Shown here: positions 6,338 through 6,948 of the stretch, one piece after another
Position numbering within the stretch: the stretch's first letter is position 1
Layout: every line of letters starts with the position of its first letter
Assembly (NCBI GenBank): GCA_030683195.1
Contig: JAUXQA010000359.1
Location: 1-6,948, forward strand
Length of the DNA: 6,948 bases
Direction of reading: 5' to 3'
DNA from: Rhodoferax sp.
GTDB lineage: Bacteria > Pseudomonadota > Gammaproteobacteria > Burkholderiales > Burkholderiaceae_C
Made by a program: the position numbers and the translations under genes
Notes under the pieces: model-generated
The model's database searches: none
What the model saw: only the letters and a program-made list of their open reading frames with translations
What the model was told of the DNA's origin: nothing

Positions 6338-6344
6338 TTTTTTT

Positions 6345-6348
6345 AGGG
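6345..6348 (+). promoter_or_regulatory. Ribosome binding site of ftsH
   Basis: AGGG lies 7 nt before ATG 6356, in the 18-nt gap after the cyclase stop. A run of seven T (6338-6344) precedes it. No hairpin is recognisable before the T-run, so read-through from the cyclase gene into ftsH is expected. Confidence 0.65.
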
Positions 6349-6355
6349 CGCCACC

Positions 6356-6948
6356 ATGGAACAAAAGCACACCTGGAACCTGGGTTACTGGCTCCTGGCC
6401 CTGTTGCTGTTGTTCATGTTGCAAGACATCTGGCAAAACACCACCCAGGTGCAGACCGTGCCTTACAGCGAGTTTGAAAAAGCCCTGAGTGAGGGCCGCA
6501 TTGCCGAGGTGACAGTGTCCGAGCGCTCAGTGATCGGGCGGCTCAAGGCGCCTGAGGGCAACAAGGTCTCTCTGGTGGCTGTGCGCGTGGAGCCGGACCT
6601 GGCAGCGCGGCTGGAGAAGTTTGATGTGCCCTACACCCGGGTGGTGGAAAGCACGCTGTTGCGCGACCTGATGTCTTGGGTGGTACCGGCGCTGATCTTC
6701 TTTGGTGTGTGGTTCTTTTTGTTCCGTGGATTTGCAGATAAGCAGGGCCTGGGTGGCATGCTCTCCATTGGCAAGAGCCGCGCCAAGATTTACGTGCAGG
6801 CCAACACCGGCGTGACCTTTGCCGATGTGGCCGGCGTGGACGAGGCCCGCCATGAGCTGGAGGAGGTGGTGGACTTCTTGAAGCACCCGCAGGAGTACGG
6901 GCGCCTGGGTGCGCACATTCCCAAAGGCGTGCTGCTGGTCGGGCCGCC
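6356..6948 (+). CDS. ftsH: FtsH-family membrane AAA+ zinc metalloprotease, N-terminal part (3' end outside window)
   Basis: FtsH is a hexameric inner-membrane protease that unfolds and degrades membrane and regulatory proteins. The frame starts at ATG 6356 and is still open after 197 codons at the window edge. Transmembrane helix 1 is about residues 9-25 (YWLLALLLLFMLQ). A periplasmic domain runs about 27-105 and includes the family's VPYSEFEKAL. Helix 2 is about 106-124 (WVVPALIFFGVWFFLF). The cytoplasmic AAA+ domain begins TFADVAGVDEARHELEEVV (154-172). The window stops in the Walker A motif (GVLLVGPP, 191-198), so the ATPase core and HExxH zinc site are not visible. The YW-x-L-QD-W N-terminus, and GVDEA with FLKHPQEYGRLG where E. 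coli has GCDEA with YLREPSRFQKLG, suggest the accessory FtsH paralog found beside the housekeeping copy in many proteobacteria. That is inference from remembered family patterns. The short gap to the cyclase gene implies one transcript. Confidence 0.93.
   Translation, partial: MEQKHTWNLGYWLLALLLLFMLQDIWQNTTQVQTVPYSEFEKALSEGRIAEVTVSERSVIGRLKAPEGNKVSLVAVRVEPDLAARLEKFDVPYTRVVESTLLRDLMSWVVPALIFFGVWFFLFRGFADKQGLGGMLSIGKSRAKIYVQANTGVTFADVAGVDEARHELEEVVDFLKHPQEYGRLGAHIPKGVLLVGP

Noticed and set aside
5393..6436. 347-codon open frame on the minus strand opposite the cyclase and the start of ftsH
   Set aside because: It has shadow composition (many H, Q, A, V), covers the GGDEF catalytic core and crosses into the next gene, and has no domain match I can recognise.

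Overview
The window comes from a fairly GC-rich proteobacterial chromosome. Gene style and protein sequences most resemble Betaproteobacteria, order Burkholderiales, perhaps a Comamonadaceae member such as a Rhodoferax relative. That placement is from sequence familiarity, not a search. All six genes lie on the + strand and are tightly packed. No RNA gene, insertion sequence, CRISPR array or phage feature is visible, and no convincing rho-independent terminator.

Left part (1-1793), an apparent redox/stress regulatory block. It begins with the 3' end of a NarL/FixJ-type response regulator, of which only the linker and LuxR-type helix-turn-helix are inside the window. After a 129-nt gap comes a Crp/Fnr-superfamily regulator. 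It keeps the FNR-type DNA-recognition signature (ETVSR) but lacks every cysteine FNR uses for its oxygen-sensing Fe-S cluster. Five nucleotides later comes a universal stress protein with an intact ATP-binding motif. A FixJ-like regulator followed by a cysteine-less FNR/FixK-like regulator resembles the FixJ-FixK cascade, with usp as a likely co-transcribed output. The cascade itself is inference.

Middle and right part (1794-6355), a signalling pair. A 70-nt AT-richer leader with several short overlapping repeats precedes an 876-residue CheB-CheR hybrid: methylesterase, methyltransferase, PAS-like region, heptad-repeat coiled coil and PAS. Its 3' end overlaps by 14 nt the start of a three-PAS GGDEF diguanylate cyclase with intact active (GGEEF) and product-inhibition (RxxD) sites. 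No CheA, CheW or chemoreceptor gene is in the window, so the hybrid is an orphan as far as can be seen.

Right end (6356-6948). Eighteen nucleotides after the cyclase starts an FtsH-type membrane AAA+ protease, cut by the window edge inside its Walker A motif. Its N-terminal half looks like an accessory FtsH paralog rather than the housekeeping copy. The spacing suggests that the CheB-CheR hybrid, the diguanylate cyclase and ftsH are transcribed together, which would couple sensing, c-di-GMP synthesis and membrane protein quality control.

Most individual families are known. What deserves a second look is the combination: the cysteine-less FNR-like protein behind a FixJ-like regulator, the orphan CheB-CheR hybrid translationally coupled to a cyclase, and the linked accessory FtsH.
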